Shown here piece after piece: positions 1 through 12,400 of a DNA stretch of 64,000 nt. The notes below the pieces were generated by a model. It searched no databases, was not told the DNA's origin, and was given only the letters and a program-made list of their open reading frames with translations. Position 1 is the first letter of the stretch. Every line of letters begins with the position of its first letter. A program made the translations under genes and the position numbers. The DNA is from Sebastes aleutianus (lineage: Eukaryota > Chordata > Actinopteri > Perciformes > Sebastidae): assembly GCA_916700875.1 (NCBI GenBank), contig CAKAKS010000001.1:10789741-10853740 (forward strand). Direction: 5' to 3'.

Positions 1-848
1 ATGCAACATTTACTGTCTTCCTTTTTGATTTCTTGATTTTAAACAGACATAGTAGCTACATTTTTCACGAAAAGGCTTTGTGAGAAATGTTTGTGTTGTT
101 TCTTTCTTAAGACACGGTGATATTTAACTATTGGTTGTTACTTTTAACAGCAAATGTCTACATTCTGTTCAGTGGTAAAATATGCCAAAATGTGAAAAAA
201 GCATAATACTGCTGATCTACTGCAGTAATATGTCACCAGTTCATGACTTTTGTTTGTGTATTTCCCTCTAAACAGGCAACACATAGTATAGTTTTGAACA
301 TAGCATCTGTTTTTCTCTTCCACATGAAGCAAAAATGGTAGTTTTTACAGCAGACATTTTGACTTCTCAATGCAGGAAAGCTCGGGTGAAACCAATTTGG
401 TTAACGACACGCTCAGTTGCATCAAGCGTCCCAGTAAGCCAGCATGCACAACACCAGCTCCCTGGAACTAGTTCAACTATAGGGAATAAGTTGTTTTTAA
501 TGTCACCAGCCAAAATGTCTGCTGTGAAAAAGGACTATTGAACATCAGCTGCCAAGGTTTGTCTAATTACTGGTATTCCTTTTACCAGGATTACGTTGCT
601 GTCTTTCTGTCTTCATGAAAGCATTCTTAGATTTTACTCCACAGGTCTAGAAAGTCTTGAAATTAATTTGACTGTTTCTAGGTCTTGATAAGTTTTTGGT
701 TTGTACAGAAGATCTGGAAAATGAGAAAAAAACAATAGTTAATGTAGCTTTAACCAGTCTTCTGCTAAATAGACGTGTTTTTATTGACAGCTGTTTCATT
801 TTGAACACACAAAATAAAAAATATGTAATATTGGAATTGAAAAGCAGC

Positions 849-1324
849 AGTGGTGGAATGTAACTAAGTACATTTACTCAAATACTGTACTAACATTTTT
901 AGGTGCTACTTTATACTTCTTCAGTAAATTTTGTAGGAAAATGTTGTGCTTTTTAAATTCTTTACTACATTTATTTGACAACTTTAGTTACTATGAAGAT
1001 CTAGATTAATAATACAAAATATAAATCAGCAGTTTATAAAGTAATTCAAAATTAGCTCCACATTTACCAGCTGCAACATTAATGTGATGAACACATGAAT
1101 GCATCAATAATTATAATCCAATGATTGAATATTCTGAAATGGGCCATTCTGCAAAATAAGTACTTTTACTTTTGGTACTTTAAGTATATTTTGATGCTTA
1201 TACTTTTGTACTTTCATTTGATTTTGAATGCAGGACTTTTACTTGTAACAGAGTATTTTTACACTGTAGTATTCATTGCTATCACTACTTTTACTCTGAG
1301 CTCTGAATGCTTCTTCCACCACTG
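849..1324. mobile_element. complete hAT-like MITE (CAGTGGTGG termini)
   Basis: A 476-bp non-autonomous element. The terminal inverted repeats CAGTGGTGGAA and TTCCACCACTG are perfect over 11 bp, and identical 8-bp duplications AAAAGCAG lie at 841-848 and 1325-1332. Perfect TIRs plus an 8-bp duplication are the signature of hAT-superfamily transposition. The interior is AT-rich, with TACTTTAAGTA-type motifs and no transposase frame. A related, interrupted copy lies at 28159-29276. Confidence 0.85.
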
Positions 1325-1431
1325 AAAAGCAGTACAGTAAATATACTCGAACCCCCCTGATGGACACTACCTGTCCTCCCACTCTCCTCACCCTCTGTCT
1401 GATTCTCCCCTCGCCTTCCTCCCCCCTGCAG

Positions 1432-1464
1432 GGCGCGCACATGCCCCTACTGCAGAAGAAGCAG
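1432..1464 (+). other. candidate 33-nt microexon in tapt1 intron
   Basis: The segment is preceded by a long C/T-rich tract ending in CTGCAG and followed by CAG|GTACGC, so both splice sites look usable. Its length is a multiple of three. In the phase needed by the next exon (4336) it stays open and would add eleven codons with two cysteines just before the GSRLLQPAQ segment. It is not part of the TAPT1 protein as I know it, so it is either an alternative exon or a chance pairing of splice-like sites. Confidence 0.25.
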
Positions 1465-2238
1465 GTACGCTCCCTGAAGCCTATCAGCGTTTTATAAATG
1501 TCCTCACTGTCCTGAACTGGCCTCCACGTGATCCATTCACCGGTTTCTCTTCATCTCCATTGTGTCTGTTAATATACAGCTTGGCACCTCACTTCATGTT
1601 TCCATTCTCCGAGCCAGAGCAGCCATGTCGGTTCCTCATCTATCTGGGTTGTTGTTGTTTTTTTCAAACTCATCCAGGGAAGGTTTGCTGAGAGAGCATG
1701 CTCATTCTCATCACCGTGTTGCTTGTCAGTGATACGGCAGCTGCACGTGCTTAAACTGGAGGGCTGCTCTGGAGCAGTTTGGTGCTCATTTTTCTTTAAG
1801 TCAGTTGTTGTTAGGGAAGGTAAAAACATATTCACCTTCCCTGCAGGTTTGCTTCTCTAACAAGGTTTTGTATCAGAAATCAAGCTTTCTCTTCTTTTTC
1901 TGGTGCAGAGTCTTAATGATAGTCAGGCTGATACTGTATGAATGGCACATAGTGATGGCTACTTGGAATGCAGCACATAGCTGACTGCACTGAGACATAC
2001 ATGTGTGTTGCTTGGGATGATGCTTGTAGAATAGAGATAGTGAAGACTGCTTTGTACAGGCTACACTGCCAGCAGCTTTGCCTCCAGAGAGCTGAGTGTC
2101 TCACACACGTTGGGGATAAGATGCATCAGCACCTTAACCACCTGAATACAAAAGTTACTGTTTTAGAAGTTTAATGTTGTTATTCGATTAGAAGATTGAC
2201 AGAAAATTAACCAGCAACTATTTCAATGATTGATTAAT

Positions 2239-2330
2239 CTAGGGCAGCAAATAATGATTATTTTCATTGTCGATTAATCTGTTGATTATTTTCTCAATTA
2301 ATTGATTAGTTGTTTGGATGCTGAACAAAA
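2239..2330. repeat. AT-rich dispersed repeat fragment (GCTGCAA-AAT-ATTAATC type)
   Basis: Contains a GGCAGCAAATAATGATTA start followed by GATTAATCTG and AATTAATTGATTAG motifs. Similar text recurs at 15763, 36111 and 56922, which identifies it as a fragment of that dispersed family. Confidence 0.5.
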
Positions 2331-4293
2331 AAACGTTACATCAAGTGGGGAAAAATTAAATTCATAAATGGATAATGTGCATGAGCCCTCAAGCTTTTGT
2401 TGTTGTTTTTGAGCCTCTTTTACATGAATGACTACAGATGTGACCACTGGGTGGAGCTGTAGCTTCAGGAAAACAAACCATGAGAGAAATCTTCTATATC
2501 ATAGAGATGCCTTCCTGATATTGGTTAGCACAGAGTCTTATCCTTTGTCATATGTGTATAGATATGTGAGAAAACGATGAGGCTTAATAGCTTTTATGTG
2601 AGTTCACCTCATCAGTTTAACCCCTGGAAATAAACTCAGTGTATTCAAACTAAACCCCAGCTATTCATTGGTTATGAAGGCAATCATTGTCTTTTATGCT
2701 TTGGACAAAAAAGGCCCAGATGTTCATCTCATCCTGTTGTCCTCACAGCTGCACACAATTCAGAAGACACTTGATTAAGCTCATTTACACATCTTCTCAA
2801 ACTCAGGCCATTTTCTCCTCTCTCTCAGTGAGGACTCGGCTCCTAAAATAGCTCCACACCCTCCAGCAACCCCCCTTTCCTTCCATCTTAAAACGTGATT
2901 TTCTTTTTTTCCTCTCTCATGTTTTAAAAAAGTCAAACGGGGTGAGGAAGAGTAGCCCCGTTGTTGTGATGCAAAACCAATCAACAACCGCTTAAGTAAA
3001 TTAAGGTAATGATGGCTGTTAGAGTAGCTCATTGTTGTCCTGCCATGTCTTGTGCTCTAGTGAGTTAGTCAAGTATTAGTCTGTGTGGTTTATTTTGATT
3101 TAGTGGAGTTGTTACCTATGGGACAGGGTTCAACTTGTGCAATATTAAACAGAGATGGCTGTTAACGGGATAAATGATACTGTCGTTTTTGTGGCAATAA
3201 ACAGCCAACAGCAAAACGCTGTTTTAACCATCATATGAGCAGGTAGAAGGTACATTTTCTGTATGAAAGCCATAAGAAATTGTGATTTCTGGTCCGTAAG
3301 AAGCCTGCGTGGTGAGTGGATGAAACATATTCTTCTTGCTGTAGTTAGTGGCGGTTGTGGACACACAGTCCAGTCACACAGCTGACATGTAAAATATGCA
3401 GGATGTCTCAGAGTTAAGCTCTCGCTCTGGCTCTTCCCGGTTATCCCTGTCATAGTAAATACTAAATAACCGGGTCCTATGGATTTGTCAGCCCTCCTCT
3501 TAACATGCTCTCAAGCTGCCACTGCCAACCATTGCTATTAATTATGAAAGCTGGCCATGTTTTAAACACATTATTTATTATCCATTAAAAGACATGCTTC
3601 GCTGTTTTTGCAGTATGTTACAGCTTAGCGTGCGTTTTATTCCGTTTATTTTGCTCACCCAACACCATTTTACACATTTCTTTCCACAATGCTGCACCCA
3701 TTTTGGTAACAAAATTGAAATATTTCCATAAAAAAAAAGAAGCTCAAACACATGGTGGTGTGCTGCAATCTTTTTGGTAGATGGGAAGATTTAATCTCTA
3801 TAAGAGCAGAGGCACAAAAACATATTAAAAGGAGATAAATGTTATGAATGAGATAACGTTTCGTATAAAGCAGATACTAACTTTCATATTTTATATTGTG
3901 TTTTTGTGTTATCGATATCTCATTTTGAACAGAAATTAATTATTATTTGTATTATTTTTTTATCCCTGTATGTGTTGACCATCTGTGTCCTCGCATGGAC
4001 TTAATAGCAGAGATCATTCAGAGCCTCCATAACCAGCAGTAGTCAGTAATGTTGCAGTCATGGTCATACTTTTACTCGGTAAAAACCCATACATTACAAG
4101 TGGGTACAAACACATCTTATGGTTCACTCAGGTAATATAATGACAGGTTATTGTGTGTACATATTAAGCATATACACTACTTATATGGCTATAGCATGCA
4201 AGTATGTGTTCAAATACGCGAGCATGTTCTGAAATGTTGTTTAAATGTGTTTCTCTATTCAATACAGAAGCTATAAGTTGATCTCTCTGTGTG

Positions 4294-4295
<2 letters not shown>

Positions 4296-4330
<35 letters not shown>
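4296..4330 (+). repeat. (TG)n microsatellite abutting a tapt1 acceptor
   Basis: About 17 TG units end five bases before the exon that starts at 4336 (repeat, then ATCAG, then exon). The repeat therefore occupies the place of the polypyrimidine tract of this 3' splice site. Confidence 0.95.
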
Positions 4331-4331
<1 letters not shown>

Positions 4332-4335
4332 TCAG

Positions 4336-4498
4336 TGGGTCTCGGCTGCTGCAACCAGCGCAGGTATGCGACGTGCTGAAGGCTCTGATCATGGTGCTGT
4401 GCTTCTCCATGATGCATTATGTCGATTACTCCATGATGTACCACCTGATCAGAGGACAGTCTGTCATCAAACTATACATCATCTACAACATGTTGGAG
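4336..4498 (+). CDS. tapt1 exon, residues 1-54 of the visible part
   Basis: Acceptor ATCAG|TGGGTCT and donor GAG|GTACCT. The exon enters with one base of a split codon and leaves in phase 0. It encodes GSRLLQPAQVCDVLK, a membrane helix (ALIMVLCFSMMHYV) and the highly conserved IRGQSVIKLYIIYNMLE. The assignment is unambiguous by family. The acceptor is unusual in having a TG repeat instead of a T/C tract. Confidence 0.96.
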
Positions 4499-6407
4499 GT
4501 ACCTCACGTTTTATACACTCACAGATAGGCTTAGTGCATTGCTGCAGATTTCTTCCACCTGACATGAATGCTGCATTGGTCAAATTGTTGTTCTTAAATG
4601 GATAGTTTGGGTGTTTTGAAATGCGGTTGTATGAGTTACTTATCCAGTACTGAAGTCAGTGCATTAGCTACAGTAATCTTCAGTTTGGAGGAGAAGCAGA
4701 CAGGAGTTATTGCACGGAAGCAAAGCAATGTACTGCTGTGGACGGGGGTGGCAGCAAAACTTATTTTAGCCACCTAAAAGAAATCAATATCAGTATAAGT
4801 TTACGCTATATTTGGAATATTTTTGCCGGTTTACCTTGCCGAGAGACAGCTATACAGCCTGTGTTTCCGACAGGTAACTGAAGTCGTTATCTATGCTCTC
4901 GCCAAAGCAACCAGACTCCATAGGGAAAAAAAACAACAATAAGTACATTGTACATTGCTTCCCCGCGGTAACCTCTGTCTGCTTCTCCAAACTGGGGATG
5001 TGCCGACCATCATCTACTGTAGGTAATACACTGACTATGGATAAGTACCTCATACAACCCCACTTCAAAACACCTTAAACTATCCAATTAAGTTACAGAA
5101 TGATCACCCGTTGTACTGTATCAATGTTAGGCCTTCAAAAACCTTTTCCACTTTGTCTGATTCACAGGTTTTAAAAACACCTGACAGAATTTGTAGAAAA
5201 TTCTCAATGTGGCAAAAAGGCAAAAGTAAAAATCCATGTCAGACTGCACATTTGATGTCATTGGAGTCCACTTTTATTTGATATGTGATATTTGTTGTCA
5301 TGAAGAGTGATTTAGCTCAGCTTGATATGAACAATGATAGACAGCCAACAGATAATTGCATATCATGAAAATGAAAGGGTGTGATATTATCTCAAAAGAG
5401 AACAAAACAAAAACCAACTACCCAAAAAAGTAATAGGTAAGAGGAAATAACCTATTGTCTGCCATTATTAATAAGTTTTGATCTTATCTGTCTTTCCTCT
5501 GTCAGGTGGCTGACCGGCTCTTCTCCTCCTTCGGTCAAGACATCCTGGACGCTCTCTACTGGACGGCCACTGAACCCAAAGAACGGAAGAGAGACAGTAT
5601 AGGAGTTATTCCTCACTTCCTCATGGCTGTCTTTTATGTCTGTATCCTTTTTGTTCAAATTCACAGCAGAAATATGGCTGTCAATTTGAGTTTTGTGATT
5701 GATACTGGCAGATGACACGCAGTCACAGTCTCATGAAATGCCTATAACTAACTATTTCCTTGTGAGCGGTGTGTGATCACTGAAAAAGATAGATGAAGCC
5801 TTTTAAGTGCTGCATCACTTGGCCGACAGACACCAGAATGAAATTTGTTTTGATTTTCCTCCAACGAGATAGGCAGACAAGAACTAAAAGGCAGAAATTG
5901 ATTAATTTTTACTTTGGGCCGGTCAAAGGGACCTGAACCAGCTCAGTTGTGTGCATGTAGTGTATTTGTATATGTTGTTTTCTTGAGCTTACATTAAGGC
6001 TCTCATTCGTTCATTTGATGTTTGATTGATCTTTCTATATTGATTGTTGTATGGATAAATTACCTGTACTGCACATTCTGAGCATTTAGCTGATGCTGTC
6101 ATTATATAATACAGAGTGACCTTCAGTGAATGAGCAGGGCAGAGGGTCTTGCTTGAGGATATGTCAAAAGAAGTCCATGTCTGTTGTTAGAAGGTGGTCT
6201 GTCTGACTATTAAGATGCATACTTTTAATGAAGTTTGAATGAAGTGGTATTCAATGCTGAAATGCTTTTGAAATCAGTTGTTTTCCTTAATGGCTTTCCT
6301 CAGTCCTCCATAGCATCCTCATCATGGTTCAAGCCTCCACCCTCAACGTCGCTTTCAACTCACACAACAAGTCTCTGCTCACCATCATGATGTCCAACAA
6401 CGTCAGT

Positions 6408-6466
<59 letters not shown>

Positions 6467-9400
6467 CCGATAAAATATTGTAGTACACAACAATCTGCCT
6501 GATGTGATTGTTTAAGCAGCTGCACTCTTTCACAAACAAAATATATGCACACATCCTACATTGCACTTAAATCATTTATATGCAGATGTTTCCCAGAAAA
6601 ATTAAACTGACGCGTTAATGCTGCAGCTGCAACATGATAGTTTGTTTTGTATTTTCTGGATCATGAATGCTGCTAACTGTATTTCTTTCTCTGTTCTTCT
6701 GATCTCTCAATCACAGTTTGTGGAGATCAAAGGAAGTGTGTTCAAGAAATTTGAGAAGAACAACTTGTTTCAAATGTCAAACAGCGGTAAGATATTAAAT
6801 GTCCTATCAAAAATCACACATTTAATACATGATTTTAAGTATTGAAAAGAGCAAGAGAACCAAAAACATCAATCAACATCAAGCTAATCATGTAGACGAA
6901 ACATACGCTGTTCGTCAGTTTATTTTGGATAGATGTATGACGGACATTTATTCACATGATTGAATGATTTATAGTAAAATGTTAAGCATCAAACTGAAAT
7001 GGAAAAACATTCAAAACAAGGAACAATCTAAGTAAAATGGTTAATTTCTCTTATGTACATACAAGCCATTTATGAATCTATCTATTGATGGTCATATAAT
7101 ACAGAGATATTAAATGTATTATGCACTTTTCCTTTTCATTCCCAGAGGCAGCATGTTTTTATCTGTCACTTTCTCTCGCTGTTCTCTCACATCATGGAAG
7201 ATTTCCTGTTTATGCAGCTGAGCGTGGTCCTAACTAGCATAGATGATGGCATGCGAAACATTTACATCCGTGTCTTTAAATTCTAGTAGATGAATGTTTA
7301 TAGCACGCAATGCTGTGATCAGACTAAAAGCCTTGTGACTATGAGAGGCTGCTACTGTATGTAACAGTGACTTATTTGAGACTTTTTTCATAGCACCTTT
7401 TTTAGCAAAGCACTGCACAGTAAAACTGACACATCTCATTTAAAACCTTCTTTCACATCTTCTTTAACACCGCCTGTTTAAACACCTCACAACAGTACGA
7501 GGATACCAAATGTGGCTGAACGCAGCGTTACTGCAGTTGTGTCTTAAATGTTGGTGTCTCTTAACCAAATGTGTTTATTTTATCCTGCAGATATCAAGGA
7601 GCGGTTCACCAGCTATGTTCTCCTCCTCATCGTCTGTCTCAGGAACATGGAGCAGTTCTCATGGAACCTAGGTAATCATCTGTTCTTCCCCAAACTGGAC
7701 TTTAATTAAAGGAAGAGTGTGTAACATTTTGTGGGATCTATCAGCAGAAGTGGAATATAATATAATATAATAATATAATGTTTTCTTTAGTGTATAATCA
7801 CCCAAAACTAAGAATCGTTGTGTTTTTGTTAGCTTAGAATGAGCCCTTCATTTCTACATAGGTCCGCCATGTTGCTCCGTCATGTTTCTACAGTAGCCCA
7901 GAATGAACAAATCAAACACTGGCTCTAGAGAGAGCCTTTTATGTTTTTACGTTACCTGAAGGCCACCATTGTTCTCCGATATGCTTGTGAAACCATGGTA
8001 CCGCCAGCCGGCATCTGACTTCCGTTGCTTTTATGGGAAGGATGGCCTCTGAGCGGACAGCGTTAGCACGGTTTTGCACGCGGCGGCTCACATTAACGCA
8101 GTCTTGGAAAGGGAGGAGTGAGTGGAAGGGTTACTCAGTTGGTTGCAATCTGCAACCACGCCACTAGATGCCGCCAAATCCTGAAAGCTGGAAACCTGGA
8201 GATTAATTTGAAAAGTTCAGCCCTATGTGTCAAGTTGTTCATAGTGGTCATAAATTGGAATTAAACATTAACTAATTAATTAATATACCTAGGAAAGCCA
8301 TCCATCCTCTGAATGCCCTAGATCTTTAGTTTGTGACTGTAAAGTTTCATGAGGCTGTGATTATCCTAGAGGTCACCACATGTCGTTTTATACAGTGAGG
8401 TCACGTTTTTAATAAATGGTCTCAATACAATGAAATGGGGACTAACATCATCACACATGAATACAATTGGGCTCATTGGATCCACAAGAGTCTCAGCTTT
8501 CCAGTGATACCCAATTTATGTAATTCCAAAACTGTTTAGGGACCCCAGTATGCAGAAATATTCAATTATATATATGAAAATAACACGTTTATACTGCATT
8601 CAAAGAACGACGTTTTTTTGCCCAAAACTGCATATGGTTATCATAACGTGGGCATGTCTGTAAACGAGAGACTGGTCAGTGCCTGTCATGGTAGAAATTC
8701 AGAAGAATATGCTGAGCAGCTTCTTTGCTGCCGTTTTGTTTTTTGATGGAGCCACTGCAACACCTTGGGGATCTTTCTCTCAGTGAATGAGACAGAGCAG
8801 AGTGAACGCTGAGAGCTGGGTGTTTGTGTGTGACAGCCGTCTGAAAACACTCAGCTCCTCCTGTCAGTCTCAAAGCCAGAACACACAGTAGATGACAGAC
8901 GTGGCCTGTCAGCTGGAATCATAACACTGATGTGCTAATACTGGCAGAGCTACAGCCTTCTGTTGCTAAAGAGGTATACAAAGCAAGTCGCCAGTAATTT
9001 ACTTATCTTCCGGGGTGCATTAGTGGTGCCTGCACTTCTTTGTTTACAATATACAGAACCAAAGCACCTGCTCTCAGCTAATTACCTGCTAAACACTTTT
9101 TGATGAAATGAGAGCCAGAGCCGTTTTGCTCATTAAGTATTTAAGAAATGTATACAAGTAAGGCAACCTGTAGCTAAATATTAGTTTATCAATCATTGTT
9201 TTGTTTTTTTTGTTGCCATAATCCACTGGGTCATATATTGTGCAGACTGCATAGGGATTGTGCTGGTAAAGATATATATGTTCATAGCATTTGCAAACTC
9301 ATGCATTGAATTGTGGGTGTACTTCTATTAACAGTTACAATTTCGAAGATCTATATTTTGTTCTCTTTGGCAGCACCTACTGCAATAAGCTGTAATTGTA

Positions 9401-12400
9401 GGTGTGTTTTTGGATCTCATTTCCCAGAGATCGCTGCTTGTGATTTTTTTCCCGGGAATGTCGCCACAGACGCCCAGTTTGTAATAATGCAAATGCAAAG
9501 GCTTTCACCAGTCGGCCATAGACTCAGTCACCATTGTTTTACCTCATTCGGTGATACGTAGTGACTTAACAGACATTTATTTTAATTATAATCTTTGAGA
9601 TTATTGCATTAAAGCTTCACAAATCAATGTATTTGTGTTGGATCAAGTGACATATGTGAATGGTGGTTTGCTCGTAGTGGTGACCTGACAGCGTTATCAC
9701 CCGATTCTACTGTTCCCCTCAGCGCTGTGTATATAATGTCATCTTTCAGCTCATTGTTTTGGTATTGGTTCAGTCTCACAGCCAGATATTTCCCTCAGTA
9801 GTTGGTGGGGAGTAAAAACAGAGCTAAAAGGAGAGTGAGGTGGACAGAAACATGACTCCAAATGAATGCTAGGGTTGCTTTTTCTGCTGGATGCGTGAAG
9901 TGTTTGCTAACATGTTACAACTTTATACTGATCAGTGTTGATTTTATGCTTCTGCGCCGGCTACAGCCATGACTGGAGGCACTATGTTTTCGGGTTGTCT
10001 GTCCGTGAACGCAATATCTCAGGAACTCAAATTTACAAATGTCAAACAACATAAAACGATGAATTGATGACATTTTGGACAGACATGGATGTAGACTGCG
10101 ACTTGACTTGGTGGCGGAGGCAAACAACCACAAGGCGGTAATTGTAATTGTAGTGACCAAAAATATATTAATACAGCTTTAAATCTTGTACAACTCTTGT
10201 GACTCTTTTTTCTCTAACATTAGCAACATTAGCTTCCTCTACCATTTCTCTAATATTAGCAAAACTTGAGGATTAGAACTTAAGTGTCACCATATTGAAT
10301 CTTAGATCCGAATATATGTATGATGTGGGCAAATGTAGACAACATCCAGGGAAGATTTGATGAGCATGTTCACTCTCATAAATTAGATTTTAAAATGATT
10401 TGCATATAACACATACAGTAAAGTTTCTTGTGCCATTTTTCTCCCCTCAGATCACCTGTGGGTGTTGTTCCCTGATGTCTTTATGGTCGTGACCTCAGAA
10501 GTTGCTGTTGATGTCATTAAACATGCTTTCATCACCAAGTTCAACGACATCACTGCAGATGTAAGGACCAAATCTGATGTTCATTATTTCTAAAATAGTC
10601 TCATTCACCAACTAACGACTTGTCACACACAGTATGTGTATAATTTAGTTCTGCATGTGATCCGTTTCCTAATTAAGAATTGTTTGCTCCCACACTCAAT
10701 TATTGTTCTCGTCTCTTTCCCAGGTGTACAGTGAATACAGAGCCAGTTTGGCCTTCGATCTCGTCAGCAGTCGACAGAAGAACGTAAGCAACCGTCTCAT
10801 TAAACTTACATAAACAGCACTCAGCCTACGCAGCTAATCAATGCAGTTTTGTCCAGTGCTGTAATGTGTGCTCCTCTGTCACTGTGTAGGCTTATACCGA
10901 CTACAGTGACTCAGTGGCTCGCAGGATGGGCTTCATCCCTCTGCCTTTAGCTGTTCTGGTAAGAAAGGCTGTTGCTATTCATCACTAAATACCAGTAGAG
11001 AGTTAGTCATCGGCATATAAACATTAACCAGAACATCCCACAAACTTGTACTAGCTGCCTGACTGGTTCCATTTCTTTGGTTTATATTATATTTCTGAAG
11101 TCAGAATGTGCATTTATTCTGCTTTTTAATGTTTTAACAGCTCATCCGAGTGGTAATGAGTTCGGTGAAGGTGCAGGGAGCTCTGTCATACACATGTGTG
11201 TTCCTCTGTTATCTCGGGTAAGTCTATTAAAGTTATACTGTTGAATTAAATATTACTGATATTACGATCGATTAAAGTTTTTAATCACTATTAATCACAC
11301 ATTTTCTATCTGTTCAAAATGTCAAGTGTTTGATATTCTTATCAACATGGGAGTGGGCAAATATGCTTACTTATAGCAAATGTATGTATATATTTATTAT
11401 TGGAAATCAATTAACAACACAAAACAATGACAAATATTGTCCAGAAACCCTCATCCCAGTCATTTAGTCATATATCAGTGAATATTTAAATGTTTTGTTC
11501 AGCTATAGTGTGTTAAATATGCACACAGACTGTCGTGTGCTGTATACAGACATGCATGCAGAGTCACACATGCAGGCACTGTAATAAACACACACAGTTA
11601 CATAAGTATTAACACTGTGCCCTCATGTTCTCCCTGTGCTGAGCTGCTGATTGCCTCGCTCACTCTCATTTGCCGGCTCCTATTGGGCTCGTACCACTGA
11701 AGAGTTTCCCTCAGGGTGAAGAATACAATGTTGTCATCTCTAGTGCCATCTCTGGCCTTCCCCACCCCCTGATTTAAAAATAACTCTGGCTCCAACAGAC
11801 CGCCGTGCCTTGGCAAAGACTCAGCCGTGCTGACACACTCTCGGTCCGAAACACCCTGTCACAGCGAGCAGTGGTCCACAGACCCAAATGTGTCTGTCTC
11901 TCTCATATCACAGTGTCAGAGGTTGGGCCTTATAGCAAAGCCCAGAGACAAGGAAGGATGGTACACATCAACATCCCGGTGTCAGTGGTGGGATGTGAAC
12001 AGTGGCGATCGAAACCAGATGGTGCAAGATATTCATTATGACTGAGGCTGCACTGTAATAACTCTGCTACATCGCAGCACTGAGTAACAGCAAGACAGAT
12101 GGAATAGGCTTATTCATAAATCTTCATAAAATATTCCAAAATCTGCAGTTCATCTTGGTGCTGAATCCATCAACCAAACTAGAAAAAAGCTCAAATTGCT
12201 CTTTTAATTCATTGGCTGCTAGAAGCAATAACAGGCAATGCAAATGTGAAATGTTTAAACAATATTCTGTAATTATTTTTATTTCACAAATTAAAGCTGG
12301 CATCAACAAATAGACAAAAATGTGTGTACATCAGAGCCGAGAATGCTTTGTCATGTTTTTTTTATCCATCCAGCAAAGTTAGTTTCAACCGTAGAAGACT

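Larger units (their letters stand above)
1..4335 (+). other. partial tapt1 intron at left edge
   Basis: This stretch lies upstream of the first recognisable tapt1 exon and shows no further recognisable TAPT1 coding sequence. The segment encoding the N-terminal cytoplasmic part and first membrane helix was looked for and not found, so those exons should lie left of the window. It contains a complete MITE (849-1324), a candidate 33-nt microexon (1432-1464), an AT-rich fragment at 2239-2330 and a TG microsatellite against the acceptor. Short open frames here have no recognisable protein content. Confidence 0.75.

Noticed and set aside
144..4000. Numerous 60-100 codon open frames in the first 4 kb
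   Set aside because: They have no recognisable domains, overlap on both strands and lie in an intron of a vertebrate gene; expected by chance.
6409..6464. CRISPR-like or coding repeat
   Set aside because: It is a simple CA microsatellite; there are no spaced palindromic repeats and the organism is a vertebrate.
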